A stretch of 64,000 nucleotides of DNA from Spirochaetota bacterium (GCA_016214035.1 JACRPF010000015.1:1-64000); one strand, 5' to 3'. Shown: positions 35,093 to 43,367, counted from the stretch's first letter. Numbers and translations: made by a program. Notes: a model not told the origin generated them from the sequence alone.

Positions 35093-35596
35093 ATGAGTGT
35101 CCGCGAGCGCATAGAATCGTATTATCGACAATACTACACCATGGTGTTCCGCCGCTGCCGGTGGCTTTTGAAGGACGAGGACCGCGCACATGACGCCATG
35201 CAGGAAGTGTTCGTGAAGGTGATGCGCCGCCTCGAGCATGAGGAAAACTTTGTCATCGAAGACCCCACCGGCTTTTTCTACCGGTGTGCATCCAATGTCT
35301 GTTTCAACATGATGCGCGGCATCAGACGCAAACGCGAGTCATACGCGCCGGACGCCGTTGACATGGCGAACGTGCAGGATCGGCATCAGCATGCGCTTGA
35401 GGCGAATGAGATGATCGACATCATCCTGGCGAAGGCGACCGAGGATGAACGCGAGATCGCGCTCTGCTATTTTTATGAGGATATGACCATTAAAGATATT
35501 GCTGAACTTATTGAGCGCTCTCCGACCCGTGTGCATCAGCTGCTGGAAAGTTTCAGGCGGCGTGCGCGTATTGTGAAGGAGGAATACAAATGGTGA
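35093..35596 (+). CDS. ECF-family RNA polymerase sigma factor
   Basis: A 167-residue sigma factor with region 2 (about 10-80; D-A-M-Q-E-V-F-V-K-V is the core-binding helix 2.2). Region 4 follows (about 110-160; A-L-C-Y-F-Y-E-D-M-T-I-K-D-I-A-E-L-I-E-R-S-P-T-R-V-H-Q-L). ATG 35093 is chosen; GTG 35087 is possible. The anti-sigma candidate starts inside its last codons, and the caspase and LamG genes follow on the same strand, so these form one operon. A promoter motif upstream is shared with two more sites in the locus. It probably drives its own operon plus the second LamG lipoprotein. Confidence 0.93.
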   Translation: MSVRERIESYYRQYYTMVFRRCRWLLKDEDRAHDAMQEVFVKVMRRLEHEENFVIEDPTGFFYRCASNVCFNMMRGIRRKRESYAPDAVDMANVQDRHQHALEANEMIDIILAKATEDEREIALCYFYEDMTIKDIAELIERSPTRVHQLLESFRRRARIVKEEYKW

Positions 35597-36348
35597 AGAT
35601 CCCGCCGCTTATCCTTGAACGCCTGCATCGCGGTGAATATACCGATGATGAACGTAACGCGCTCGAGAAAAAATACGGTATTGCCGAAATAACCTCGGCG
35701 CTGAAGCAGCTATCGGATGATGATGCCGCTACAGGAAAACGTTTTCCGGTTGACATCGGTTTTGCCGATATGAAGCGGAGAGCCTCAACGGAGCACAAAT
35801 CCATACGCATGACCATGATATCGATCTTTTCTGCGGCCGCTGCGGTCATAATCGGCGGCTTTCTGCTGATTCCGTCGCTGTCGCGGAATCAGGAAATAAT
35901 CACGCGGGATGCAACGCGCATAAAAGGCGCCGATGCGCTCATGGTATATAGAAAGATCACCGGCGGCCAGGAGCTGCTTGCGCCGAATTCCCGAGCGGCT
36001 GCGGGCGATATCGTTCAAATAGCGGTTCAGACAGTGCGGTCGGGCCATAGCGTCATATTCTCGGTTGATGGACTGGGTGGAGTAACGCTGCATTATCCCG
36101 CCACGCCAGACGGAGACACAGCAATGCCCGCCGGTGGATATACGCTGCCGCGGTCATACCGTCTTGATAATGCTCCGGGATATGAGCAGTTTTATTTCAT
36201 ACGATCACAAAAAACGCTTGATGCCGGAACGATCATCGCACAGGTCAAGACGTCGGTGAGCAGACGTGCGGATATTGATCGCGATATCAGAAAAACGTTC
36301 GCGTCCGTCGAGGTGCTGACATTCACCATCGTCAAGGGAGACCGGTGA
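35590..36348 (+). CDS. Probable membrane anti-sigma factor
   Basis: A 252-residue protein starting inside the sigma gene (overlap of seven bases). The N-terminal 70 residues are cytoplasmic and acidic and helical. One transmembrane helix covers about 73-94 (M-I-S-I-F-S-A-A-A-A-V-I-I-G-G-F-L). The remaining 155 residues lie outside and resemble DUF4384-like domains (A-A-G-D-I-V-Q-I-A-V-Q-T ... L-P-R-S-Y-R-L-D). No zinc H-x3-C-x2-C motif is present, so it is not a ZAS anti-sigma. The anti-sigma role is inferred from the overlap with the sigma gene and the one-helix topology. Confidence 0.7.
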   Translation: MVKIPPLILERLHRGEYTDDERNALEKKYGIAEITSALKQLSDDDAATGKRFPVDIGFADMKRRASTEHKSIRMTMISIFSAAAAVIIGGFLLIPSLSRNQEIITRDATRIKGADALMVYRKITGGQELLAPNSRAAAGDIVQIAVQTVRSGHSVIFSVDGLGGVTLHYPATPDGDTAMPAGGYTLPRSYRLDNAPGYEQFYFIRSQKTLDAGTIIAQVKTSVSRRADIDRDIRKTFASVEVLTFTIVKGDR

Positions 36349-36349
36349 C

Positions 36350-38269
36350 ATGCGCCTCATCGTGTTAACCATAGGTTTCTGTGCTGCGCTTTTTTGTGCT
36401 CAGGGTGACGATTTTAAAATCAAGCGCTACGGAATATTCATCGGTGCCAACCGGGGGGGCACGCTTCCCGAACTTATGTATCCGGTAAGCGACGCGCGGA
36501 ACGTTGCGCAGGTATTTGTGGAACTCGGCGGTTTCAATCCCGCTGATGTTACCGTGTGCGCAAATCCGACGAAAGAAAACGTCTTTGATGAGATTTCGCG
36601 ACTGAAGAATACCATCGCACGGAATAAATCTGCGAACAACCGGATCGAAGTTTTCGTGTATTACTCCGGACATTCCGACCAGTACGGCTTACTGCTGGGA
36701 GATCAGGTACTTCCATATCGCGACCTCAAAGCGGCGGCGGAGACGATGGGCGCTGATATGCGTATCCTCATACTCGATTCATGCAACTCGGGAATTATCA
36801 CCACACTCAAAGGCGGCAACATGCAGCCGTCATTTCTTGTTGACAGTTCGATTGATATGACCGGATTCGCGGTGCTCACCTCCAGCCGCTCAAGCGAATT
36901 CTCGCAGGAATCAGACGCCGTCGGCGGTTCGTTCTTCACTCACGCGCTCATCTCCGGCATGCGCGGCGCCGCCGATACTGTTACCGACGGCAAGGTAACG
37001 CTGAACGAACTGTATCAGTATGCATATCAGGAAACGCTGTCACGAACTGAAAAGACGACCGGCGGACCGCAGCATCCGAGCTTCAACATCCGCGTGAAAG
37101 GTTCCGGCGATGTTGTCCTTACCGATACGCGTATTTTCGGTTCACGCCTGACGCTCGCATCTCCTGTGGAGGGACGGGCATTCATCCGTACGGAAAACGG
37201 CCAGCTTATTGCCGAGGTGCAGAAGCCGGCAGGCAGGGAAATCACCATCGGCGTGCCAAAGGGCGACTATGCGGTGAGTATTGAGCGTGACAGGAAGTAT
37301 TACCAGGCAAAAGTGTCGCTTGCGGACGGATCATCCTCGGTAATCGCATCGAAGGACCTAAAACCGGTACGTGCACAATTCGGAAAAACAAAAGGATATG
37401 ACAGTCCATCGGGTAAAAGCCGTGTCGGAGTATTTGCGTTTACCGGTTCCGGGGTCCCCGAAGCCGACGCGCTTGTCGCCACATCGTTTCTCCGGGCGGA
37501 GCTTCTTGCGACAGGCCGATACGATGTGCTTGACCGCGAATCCATGAGCGAATTACTCAAAGAACAGGAGATACAGCAGTCCGGTTGTATTGAAAAAACC
37601 TGCGCCGTTGAAGTGGGCCGGATACTGAATATGGATTACATGATATACGGTTCGCTGGTCAAAATGAACTCGTCGGTATATATCATCGTTAATCAGGTGG
37701 ACGTTGAAACAGCGCGCGTCATAAAAATAGAACGGGAACGCATCGCAACGACCGATGATCTGGACGGCGCGATGCGGCGTCTTGCGGTCCGTCTTGCGGG
37801 CGGCATCGTCCCGGCTGCGGCTCAGCCTTCACCCGCTGCATCGGTATCCGCATCGGCTCCTTCGGTGATGCTGTTGCTTGAAGCGGGGGCGGGTGCGATA
37901 GCGGGTATCGGCGGCGCCGTCAGAAACGATTATTTCGGCGCGGGGATTGCCGGTTCATTCGATGTCGAACCGTATACCGCCGGAGCAGCGTCATTCACCG
38001 CATTCCTGCTCAACGCGAATATCTCTGGCGTTCTTCATACACTGGGCAGAAGCGATATTATCCTCGATTTCAGACTGAAATTCGGTCTTAACTATCTGCG
38101 CGCCGGAGACGTGAATATACTCGGGTATGAGGCGGTGCCCGAGCTGTGCATCGGTGCATTCAATATCTATCTGATCGGATCATGCATCATCCCGCTTGAC
38201 CGTTTTGATCCGGCGAATATCGCCTTGCTGCCGCAGATAGGGATCGGATATCGCATACCGCTGCCGTAG
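36350..38269 (+). CDS. Exported caspase-like (C14) protein with CsgG/FlgO-like and barrel-like C-terminal domains
   Basis: A 639-residue protein with a signal peptide (1-19). Residues 25-260 form a caspase-like domain, with His108 in V-Y-Y-S-G-H-S-D and Cys145 in L-D-S-C-N-S-G as the catalytic dyad. Residues about 360-490 match the CsgG/FlgO-like nucleating domain often found in lipoprotein assembly factors (R-V-G-V-F-A-F-T-G-S-G, then Y-D-V-L-D-R-E-S-M-S-E-L-L-K-E-Q). Residues about 500-639 are glycine-rich beta strands resembling a small outer-membrane barrel. It starts one base after the anti-sigma gene. Possible roles are processing of envelope proteins or stress-triggered proteolysis; both are inference. 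Confidence 0.82.
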   Translation: MRLIVLTIGFCAALFCAQGDDFKIKRYGIFIGANRGGTLPELMYPVSDARNVAQVFVELGGFNPADVTVCANPTKENVFDEISRLKNTIARNKSANNRIEVFVYYSGHSDQYGLLLGDQVLPYRDLKAAAETMGADMRILILDSCNSGIITTLKGGNMQPSFLVDSSIDMTGFAVLTSSRSSEFSQESDAVGGSFFTHALISGMRGAADTVTDGKVTLNELYQYAYQETLSRTEKTTGGPQHPSFNIRVKGSGDVVLTDTRIFGSRLTLASPVEGRAFIRTENGQLIAEVQKPAGREITIGVPKGDYAVSIERDRKYYQAKVSLADGSSSVIASKDLKPVRAQFGKTKGYDSPSGKSRVGVFAFTGSGVPEADALVATSFLRAELLATGRYDVLDRESMSELLKEQEIQQSGCIEKTCAVEVGRILNMDYMIYGSLVKMNSSVYIIVNQVDVETARVIKIERERIATTDDLDGAMRRLAVRLAGGIVPAAAQPSPAASVSASAPSVMLLLEAGAGAIAGIGGAVRNDYFGAGIAGSFDVEPYTAGAASFTAFLLNANISGVLHTLGRSDIILDFRLKFGLNYLRAGDVNILGYEAVPELCIGAFNIYLIGSCIIPLDRFDPANIALLPQIGIGYRIPLP

Positions 38270-38278
38270 GAGCCTGCA

Positions 38279-39406
38279 ATGAAACGATGTCTTTGTCTTG
38301 CTACACTCATCCTCGCCGGTTGTTCCGCATTGTCCGCCGCGGATATCATTCGCAGCCGCACACGTTCCATGGTCGAACGCAATATCGCGGCAATAACCAA
38401 TTCGATTGTGAAACAAAACACGAATACGAACGGAAACAGCACTACCAATCAGACAAATATGTGGCCGACGGCGGCGTTCACGGTGTCGCCGACAAACGGC
38501 GCAACGAACGCCGTGTTCGCTTTCAATGCAAGCAGCAGCTTCGATCCCGACGGGACGATCGTTTCAAACTACTGGGATTTCAATGGTGATGGATTATTTG
38601 AGGTCAAGGTCGCCAGTAATACCTATGCGACGAATTTCACCAATGCTGCCGGCACGTACGCGGTTGTGCTCAAGGTCATCGACAGCGCCGGTGCATACGG
38701 CATTACCACAAACCAGGTAATGGTTTATGCTGTCAACCCCGGGCTGATTCTCTGGAATAAATTGGAGAGTGCCGCATCGCTGTCTAATAGTGTGGTAGGC
38801 GCGAATGGATGGTTTACCGGAAGTTCATCGAACTATTCATTTACCGGCGGCAAGTATAACAATGGCCTTCAGGCGGTCGGCTTTTTTGACTGCTCCAACA
38901 AGGTCGTTTTTCCCGGATCGGTAATGAGCAACAGAAAGCAATGCATCGAATTCTGGTATAAAAAGACGGGCACATGGCAGGCCGGTGCCGGTGCGAATCT
39001 GATCTGTTATGGAATACCCGGTTCACCAAGCTACAACATCGATGCTCATATTCTTACCGGATATTCCGGAGTCCATCTTCTGGAATTCAGCTACGCGGGA
39101 ACGGTCATGGGTACAAGTGTGCACGACACCGATATCGTCAGTAATCAGAATTATCATATGGCGTTCGTCTGGGATGAAGACGGCATCGGTGGCGGTTCTG
39201 ATAAAATGCGCGTGTATATCGACGGTGTGCTGGTCGGTTCTACCAATACGGCAAATGCGCGCACCATCGTTACGAATCAGCAATTCGTTGTCGGCGATAT
39301 TCATGCGGTCAGCGGATGGCCAGAATGGTGTGCACAGGGCGTCATTGACAATCTGAAGATATTCAATTATGCAAAGACCGATTTTTCGGACAGATTCACG
39401 GAATAA
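38279..39406 (+). CDS. Lipoprotein with PKD and LamG domains
   Basis: A 375-residue lipoprotein; the lipobox L-A-G-C places the lipidated residue at Cys15. An Asn/Thr-rich linker follows, then a PKD domain (about 60-150; F-N-A-S-S-S-F-D-P-D-G-T-I-V-S-N-Y-W-D-F and V-V-L-K-V-I-D-S-A-G). The last 215 residues are a LamG/concanavalin-like domain (I-L-W-N-K-L-E-S-A ... Y-I-D-G-V-L-V-G-S-T-N). That C-terminal domain is close in sequence to the one in the next gene. It probably binds carbohydrate or surface ligands. It is ten bases after the caspase gene, the last gene of the sigma operon. Confidence 0.85.
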   Translation: MKRCLCLATLILAGCSALSAADIIRSRTRSMVERNIAAITNSIVKQNTNTNGNSTTNQTNMWPTAAFTVSPTNGATNAVFAFNASSSFDPDGTIVSNYWDFNGDGLFEVKVASNTYATNFTNAAGTYAVVLKVIDSAGAYGITTNQVMVYAVNPGLILWNKLESAASLSNSVVGANGWFTGSSSNYSFTGGKYNNGLQAVGFFDCSNKVVFPGSVMSNRKQCIEFWYKKTGTWQAGAGANLICYGIPGSPSYNIDAHILTGYSGVHLLEFSYAGTVMGTSVHDTDIVSNQNYHMAFVWDEDGIGGGSDKMRVYIDGVLVGSTNTANARTIVTNQQFVVGDIHAVSGWPEWCAQGVIDNLKIFNYAKTDFSDRFTE

Positions 39407-39474
39407 CCCGCCGGTCATGCACCCGTAACATATATTTCATCGCCGATCATCTCCTGAAAAAACGATTCATTCCC

Positions 39475-39500
39475 CTGAATTTATTTCCGGTAGCGGTGTC
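39475..39500 (+). promoter_or_regulatory. ECF-type promoter motif, copy 2, upstream of the second LamG gene
   Basis: CTGAATTT (39475-39482), 11 bp, then CGGTGTC (39494-39500), 50 bp before the ATG at 39550. Identical spacing to the copy in front of the sigma gene. A short hairpin (cacggcaatgccgtg) follows in the leader. Confidence 0.75.
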
Positions 39501-39549
39501 GTTATATAGTACACGGCAATGCCGTGAAATTATCAAAGGAGTTTCTGCA

Positions 39550-40671
39550 ATGAAACGATTTCTTTCAAAAGTTGCATGCGCCTCGCTTGCCGCGGTGCTT
39601 GCAATGACCATCGGCTGTTCAAAGAACCCGTTTGAGAACACGTCCGAAGCATCTGAAAAAACGGGAGTGGAGGTCACCATAGGCGGCTCGGGCGCGCAGG
39701 TGTCCGGTGTACCGTCGGCTATGGGCATCGTTCCGAGTGAAGCTGACATCGTCAGCGGTACGGTTACCATCACGTCGGTAGCGACCGGAGAATCCGTCTC
39801 CAAAAGCGCACCGTACGGCGAGAAGGTCAAGTTCACCAAATTGCTTCCGGGTGAATACACGGTCAACGTGAAGCTTTTCGACGCTCAGGGCAAATCGATC
39901 TATGAGGGGACTTCGAATGCGGACGTAGCCGAGGGAGTCACGCTGCCCGTTACAGTTCTGGTAACCCCGCAGGGCGGCAGTGTTACCGTGGGGCTTCTTA
40001 TCGGCAAGCTGATACTCTGGAACACGCTTGACAGCGCCTATGCACTTGCCAACAGTGTGGAAGGCCCCGCCGGTTCATTCATCGGCAATGCTTCCAATTA
40101 CAGCTTTGCCGCCGGAAAATATGATAACGGGCTACAGGCTGTCGGCCAGTTCGACTGCGCGAATAAGGTGGTATTCCCGGGTTCTGTCGTCGCCACAGCT
40201 AAAGGCAGTATCGAGTTCTGGTATAAAAAGACCGGCGCATGGCAGGCGGGTGCCGGAGCGGATCTTTTCTGTCAGGGCGTACCCGGTTCACCGACCCAGA
40301 ATATGGAGGGATGCATATCAACGGGCTATTCGGGCCACTACGAACTGAGGTTCGGTTATGCCGGAACACATCTCTACACCGGTTTTTATAATTCTAATTT
40401 CACTAGCAATCAGAATTATCATCTTGCTTTTGTCTGGGATGAAGCCGGCATCGGCGGAAGTTCTGATAAAATACGTGTGTATGTAGACGGTGTGCTGGTC
40501 GGTTCGACCAATTATACCGTTGCTCGCAATGTTGCTACGAACCAGCCGTTCGTCGTTGGTGATATACACGCTGCCAGCGGGTGGACCGAGTGGTGTGCGC
40601 AGGGCGTCATCGACAACCTGAAAATATTCAATTACGCAAAGACAGATTTCTCCGATCGCGTTCAGGAATAG
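39550..40671 (+). CDS. Lipoprotein with LamG domain, paralogue of the preceding gene
   Basis: A 373-residue lipoprotein with its lipobox at T-I-G-C (Cys23). Residues about 35-160 form a different N-terminal beta domain from its neighbour, with T-I-T-S-V-A-T-G-E-S-V-S-K and Y-T-V-N-V-K-L-F-D-A-Q-G-K-S (carboxypeptidase-regulatory or Ig-like). The LamG domain (about 160-373) aligns with the 38279 product throughout, including W-C-A-Q-G-V-I-D-N-L-K-I-F-N-Y-A-K-T-D-F-S-D. AAGGAG lies seven to eight bases before the ATG. It has its own copy of the ECF motif, so it is a separate transcription unit of the same regulon. Confidence 0.87.
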   Translation: MKRFLSKVACASLAAVLAMTIGCSKNPFENTSEASEKTGVEVTIGGSGAQVSGVPSAMGIVPSEADIVSGTVTITSVATGESVSKSAPYGEKVKFTKLLPGEYTVNVKLFDAQGKSIYEGTSNADVAEGVTLPVTVLVTPQGGSVTVGLLIGKLILWNTLDSAYALANSVEGPAGSFIGNASNYSFAAGKYDNGLQAVGQFDCANKVVFPGSVVATAKGSIEFWYKKTGAWQAGAGADLFCQGVPGSPTQNMEGCISTGYSGHYELRFGYAGTHLYTGFYNSNFTSNQNYHLAFVWDEAGIGGSSDKIRVYVDGVLVGSTNYTVARNVATNQPFVVGDIHAASGWTEWCAQGVIDNLKIFNYAKTDFSDRVQE

Positions 40672-40704
40672 AACGAATCGTAGCCTCGATTCTGAGAACA
40701 GACG

Positions 40705-40748
40705 CGGGACTACCGTACGGCAATGCCGTCCGGTGGTCCCGTTTTTTT
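40705..40748 (+). terminator. Rho-independent terminator of the LamG gene
   Basis: The stem cgggactaccg (40705-40715) pairs with cggtggtcccg (40731-40741) with one wobble, followed by seven T. An inner acggcaatgccgt segment makes the loop partly self-paired. Confidence 0.88.
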
Positions 40749-40798
40749 ATGAACGGACATGATAGGTGAGGCGAAAATATGTTCAGGTGCCGGCGGTG

Positions 40799-40824
40799 CT
40801 GAATTTATTTTATCCGCCGGTGTC
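40799..40824 (+). promoter_or_regulatory. ECF-type promoter motif, copy 3, with no gene behind it
   Basis: CTGAATTT (40799-40806), 11 bp, then CGGTGTC (40818-40824) and a TATATATA run. No ORF follows before the strong terminator at 40901-40944. Confidence 0.65.
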
Positions 40825-40832
40825 GTTATATA

Positions 40833-40944
40833 TATACGGTCGGGCATTGCTGTCTCATTGAGCCTGAAGGAATAGACGGTTTGTAGTTGCCTATACGACT
40901 GCGGGGCTTCCGAACGACAGTGTTCGGAAGCCCCGCCCTTTTTT
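40833..40944 (+). ncRNA. Candidate small RNA or decayed LamG transcription unit
   Basis: Between the third ECF motif and a strong terminator lies about 110 bp with no ORF. Its beginning resembles the leader of the LamG gene at 39550, including a GAAGGA site, which suggests a duplicated promoter/leader whose coding part was lost. Whether it is transcribed as a small RNA is unknown. Start and end are estimates. Confidence 0.3.
40901..40944 (+). terminator. Strong Rho-independent terminator
   Basis: A perfect 15-bp stem (gcggggcttccgaac at 40901-40915 with its complement at 40922-40936), a six-base loop and a T6 run at 40939-40944. Confidence 0.93.
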
Positions 40945-40968
40945 GTCTGAGCGTAATTGATTAAAAGC

Positions 40969-42735
40969 CTACATCCGCTCGGGTGTGCTGATACCGAGAA
41001 CCGAGAGCGCACTCTCAAGCACGGTGAGCGTCACCCGGCAGAGCGACAGCCATGATCCGCGCTTTGCGGCATCAGTCTCATTGATGATGTTGCAGTTTGC
41101 GTAGAACATATTGAACGCCTGCGCCGTTTCATGTATGTATTCGCAGAGGTAGCTCGGCAGTAGTGTCTCGTACGCCGACACGAGCACGTCGGGATATCGC
41201 GTGAGGCGGAGCATGAGTTCACGTTCGCCGGGCGAAAACACCGAGAGAGCAGCCTCGCTGAATCCGCGCTCGGCGGCTTTACGGAGTATCGATTTGATGC
41301 GGACCGCCGTGTAGAGCAGATACGGCCCCGTTTTACCTTCGAAGCGCATAAATGCATCGAGATCGAAGATATAGTCCGTCTCGCGATGATTCACCAAATC
41401 GGCGAACTTGAGGGCTGCAATGCCGACAGCATGGGCTATCGTCTTCTGCTCATCCTCTGGATAACCGGCCGCCATGCCGGCTTCCTTCATCTTCTCACGG
41501 GCCTTGTCGATTGCCTGGCTGATGAGGTCGCCGAGTTTCATGACGCCGCCGGCGCGTGTCTTGAACGGTTTCCCGTCCGTACCGTTCACGGTGCCGAACG
41601 GGATGTGCAGGAGTTCCGCGCCCGGGGCGATACCCGTTTTCTTCACGGCGAGGAACAGCTGCACGAAATGCAGCGACTGTCGTTTATCAACCACATAAAT
41701 AAGCCGCTCGGCGTTGAACTCTTTTACACGTGAATCAACGGCGGTGAAATCCGTGGTGCTGTAGAGAAACGCCCCGTCCGATTTCACCAGCATGAACGGC
41801 GGCAGTTCCCGCCCGCCGGTCTCTTCTTCGGTGAACGGGATCACGAGCGCGCCTTCGCTCATCACGGCGTGATGCGATGATTTCATCTGCTCGACGATGG
41901 CGGGAATTTTATCGTGATAGTAACTTTCACCGCGCCAGTGATCGAAGTGCACGTCGAGCGCGTCGAACTCGCGTGTGAGTTCCGCGCGGGACACGTCCAC
42001 GAGCTGACGCCAGAGCGCCCGATACCCCGGATTGCCGCGATGAAGGTCGGCGGTGATGTCCTGCGCTTTTTTCATCTCGGCATCGTCGGCCTTGCAGCGC
42101 TGTGCCGATGCGGGATATATCGTATCGAGTTCCGCCGCGGTCACCGGTGATGTATCGGGATATGCGCCCGTGTGTTTCGGATCAAAATACGGAAGGTCCG
42201 GCTTGTCTTCGGAAAGCGCCTTGATGACCATCCCCATCTGCAGGCCCCAGTCGCCGAGATGATTGATGCTGACAAGCGGAACACCGAGCCGGTGCATGAG
42301 CCGCTGGAGTGCGTCGCCGATGATTGATGTTCTCAGATGGCCTACATGCATCGGTTTGGCGACATTGGGTCCGCCGAAATCGATGACAGTCATGCGCTTG
42401 TCGGCAGTAAGCGTGTTCGCGTTCTGATCAATGCCGTTCAGCTCACCGGACGCCGATGTTATCGCCGCATCGCTTACCGTGATGTTGATGAATCCGGGAC
42501 CGTCGATGGATGTTTTCGTTATGAGCGCATTGCTGCCGAGAGCCGCTATCACCGCTTCGGCTATCTCACGCGGCTTTTTTTTGAACGCCTTTGCCGCCGG
42601 GAGCGCGCCGTTGCACTGAAAGTCGCTGATCTCGGGACGCTGCGATATTCCCACGGTGCCGTAACGGCCTTCCATGCCGGCCGCGATGAACGCATGAGAA
42701 AAAATATCGGTCAACTGTGTTCGTAGTGATTTCAT
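40969..42735 (-). CDS. argS: Arginyl-tRNA synthetase (second copy, non-canonical KMSKS type)
   Basis: A 588-residue class I enzyme of the other bacterial ArgRS subtype. The HIGH motif is H-V-G-H in K-P-M-H-V-G-H-L-R-T-S-I-I-G-D-A-L. The KMSKS position is degenerate (G-K-P-F-K-T-R-A-G). The C-terminus is the helical anticodon-binding domain ending L-S-V-L-G-I-S-T-P-E-R-M. ATG 42735 is used because ATG 42762 lies only three bases from the -10 box, too close to be transcribed with a leader. Two unrelated-looking ArgRS genes in one genome are unusual; one may serve in stress or in a tRNA-specific role. Confidence 0.93.
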   Translation of the reverse strand: MKSLRTQLTDIFSHAFIAAGMEGRYGTVGISQRPEISDFQCNGALPAAKAFKKKPREIAEAVIAALGSNALITKTSIDGPGFINITVSDAAITSASGELNGIDQNANTLTADKRMTVIDFGGPNVAKPMHVGHLRTSIIGDALQRLMHRLGVPLVSINHLGDWGLQMGMVIKALSEDKPDLPYFDPKHTGAYPDTSPVTAAELDTIYPASAQRCKADDAEMKKAQDITADLHRGNPGYRALWRQLVDVSRAELTREFDALDVHFDHWRGESYYHDKIPAIVEQMKSSHHAVMSEGALVIPFTEEETGGRELPPFMLVKSDGAFLYSTTDFTAVDSRVKEFNAERLIYVVDKRQSLHFVQLFLAVKKTGIAPGAELLHIPFGTVNGTDGKPFKTRAGGVMKLGDLISQAIDKAREKMKEAGMAAGYPEDEQKTIAHAVGIAALKFADLVNHRETDYIFDLDAFMRFEGKTGPYLLYTAVRIKSILRKAAERGFSEAALSVFSPGERELMLRLTRYPDVLVSAYETLLPSYLCEYIHETAQAFNMFYANCNIINETDAAKRGSWLSLCRVTLTVLESALSVLGISTPERM

Positions 42736-42765
42736 AAAAAACTGCTTTGTATGGATTTTCATGAG

Positions 42766-42793
42766 ATTATAGCAGTATATGGTATTATCGCAA
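42766..42793 (-). promoter_or_regulatory. Sigma-70 promoter of the second argS
   Basis: On the minus strand, TTGCGA (42793-42788) and TATAAT (42771-42766) are separated by 16 bp, about 31 bp before the start codon at 42735. Confidence 0.65.
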
Positions 42794-42901
42794 TGGACCG
42801 AGGCGCCTGCGGCGCCGAAGGTGCGGGGATGGGAATGGACGCTTCATGGCTCGGGGAGAAATGTATTTCCGCGCGCCGCCGCAAAACTAGTCCCGGAGGA
42901 C

Positions 42902-43080
42902 TTGACAATTGCGGTGTGACGAAAGTATGACGGGGTATGTGCGCTTTTTTGCTCGGAGGAAATCGCTTTTTCTTCGCCGCACCGCCCGATGTGCATCATC
43001 CTGATGCATCACTCGCTCTCGCCGCCGTCCAGGCGGCTCGTGCGTCTCAGAAAAAGCGATTTCCTCCTTCGCATAAGCGC
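42902..43080. repeat. Long inverted repeat in gene-free region
   Basis: A perfect 19-bp arm pair (ggaggaaatcgctttttct at 42955-42973 with its complement at 43049-43067) encloses 75 bp that contain two further small hairpins: one around gatgtgcatcatcctgatgcatc and one around gccgccgtccaggcggc. Outer flanks gcgctt (42941 onward) and aagcgc (to 43080) extend the symmetry. TTGACA at 42902 with a loose -10 18 bp later could transcribe it rightward. No coding potential is seen. It may be a mobile repeat or a structured RNA. Confidence 0.6.
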
Positions 43081-43213
43081 TGTGAGAAAAGGATGGTGGT
43101 AGTGGCTTAATGTTGATGTTGCTATTCCAACGCTCGAACGCCGTTGTATCTTGACTTAATATCTTTTATATCGGACACAATATTTTTATTTCAATATCCA
43201 TCGCGCGACAGCA

Positions 43214-43367
43214 AAGGGGAGAAATGTCTTTCGAGAAACCGGTACGTTTGTTTGAGCAAAGCAAACAATACCGGGGGTATTCAACTATTAGCGATAAGAT
43301 CCAATTATGCATTCAAAGTGACATGCGAGTTATGTACCGGTTTCGAGAAAGATATTTCTCCCCGCGC
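43214..43367. repeat. MITE-like inverted repeat with 30-bp arms
   Basis: The left arm at 43216-43245 begins ggggagaaatgtctttc. The right arm at 43335-43364 is its complement with three mismatches, around 89 bp of unrelated sequence. A third copy of the ggggagaaatgt word lies at 42852. A ccccgcgcg/cgcgcgggg hairpin (43360-43380) abuts the right arm. The short ORFs across it are not credible. It looks like a non-autonomous repeat element. Confidence 0.6.

Noticed and set aside
35590-36348. Zinc-binding (ZAS) anti-sigma factor
   Set aside because: No H-x3-C-x2-C motif is present; the anti-sigma role rests on gene overlap and topology only.
40799-40944. Small protein gene
   Set aside because: No ATG, GTG or TTG frame longer than a few codons follows the GAAGGA word before the terminator.
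42902-43080. Integron attC site
   Set aside because: The symmetric structure lacks the GTTRRRY/RYYYAAC core sites and no gene cassette or integrase is present.
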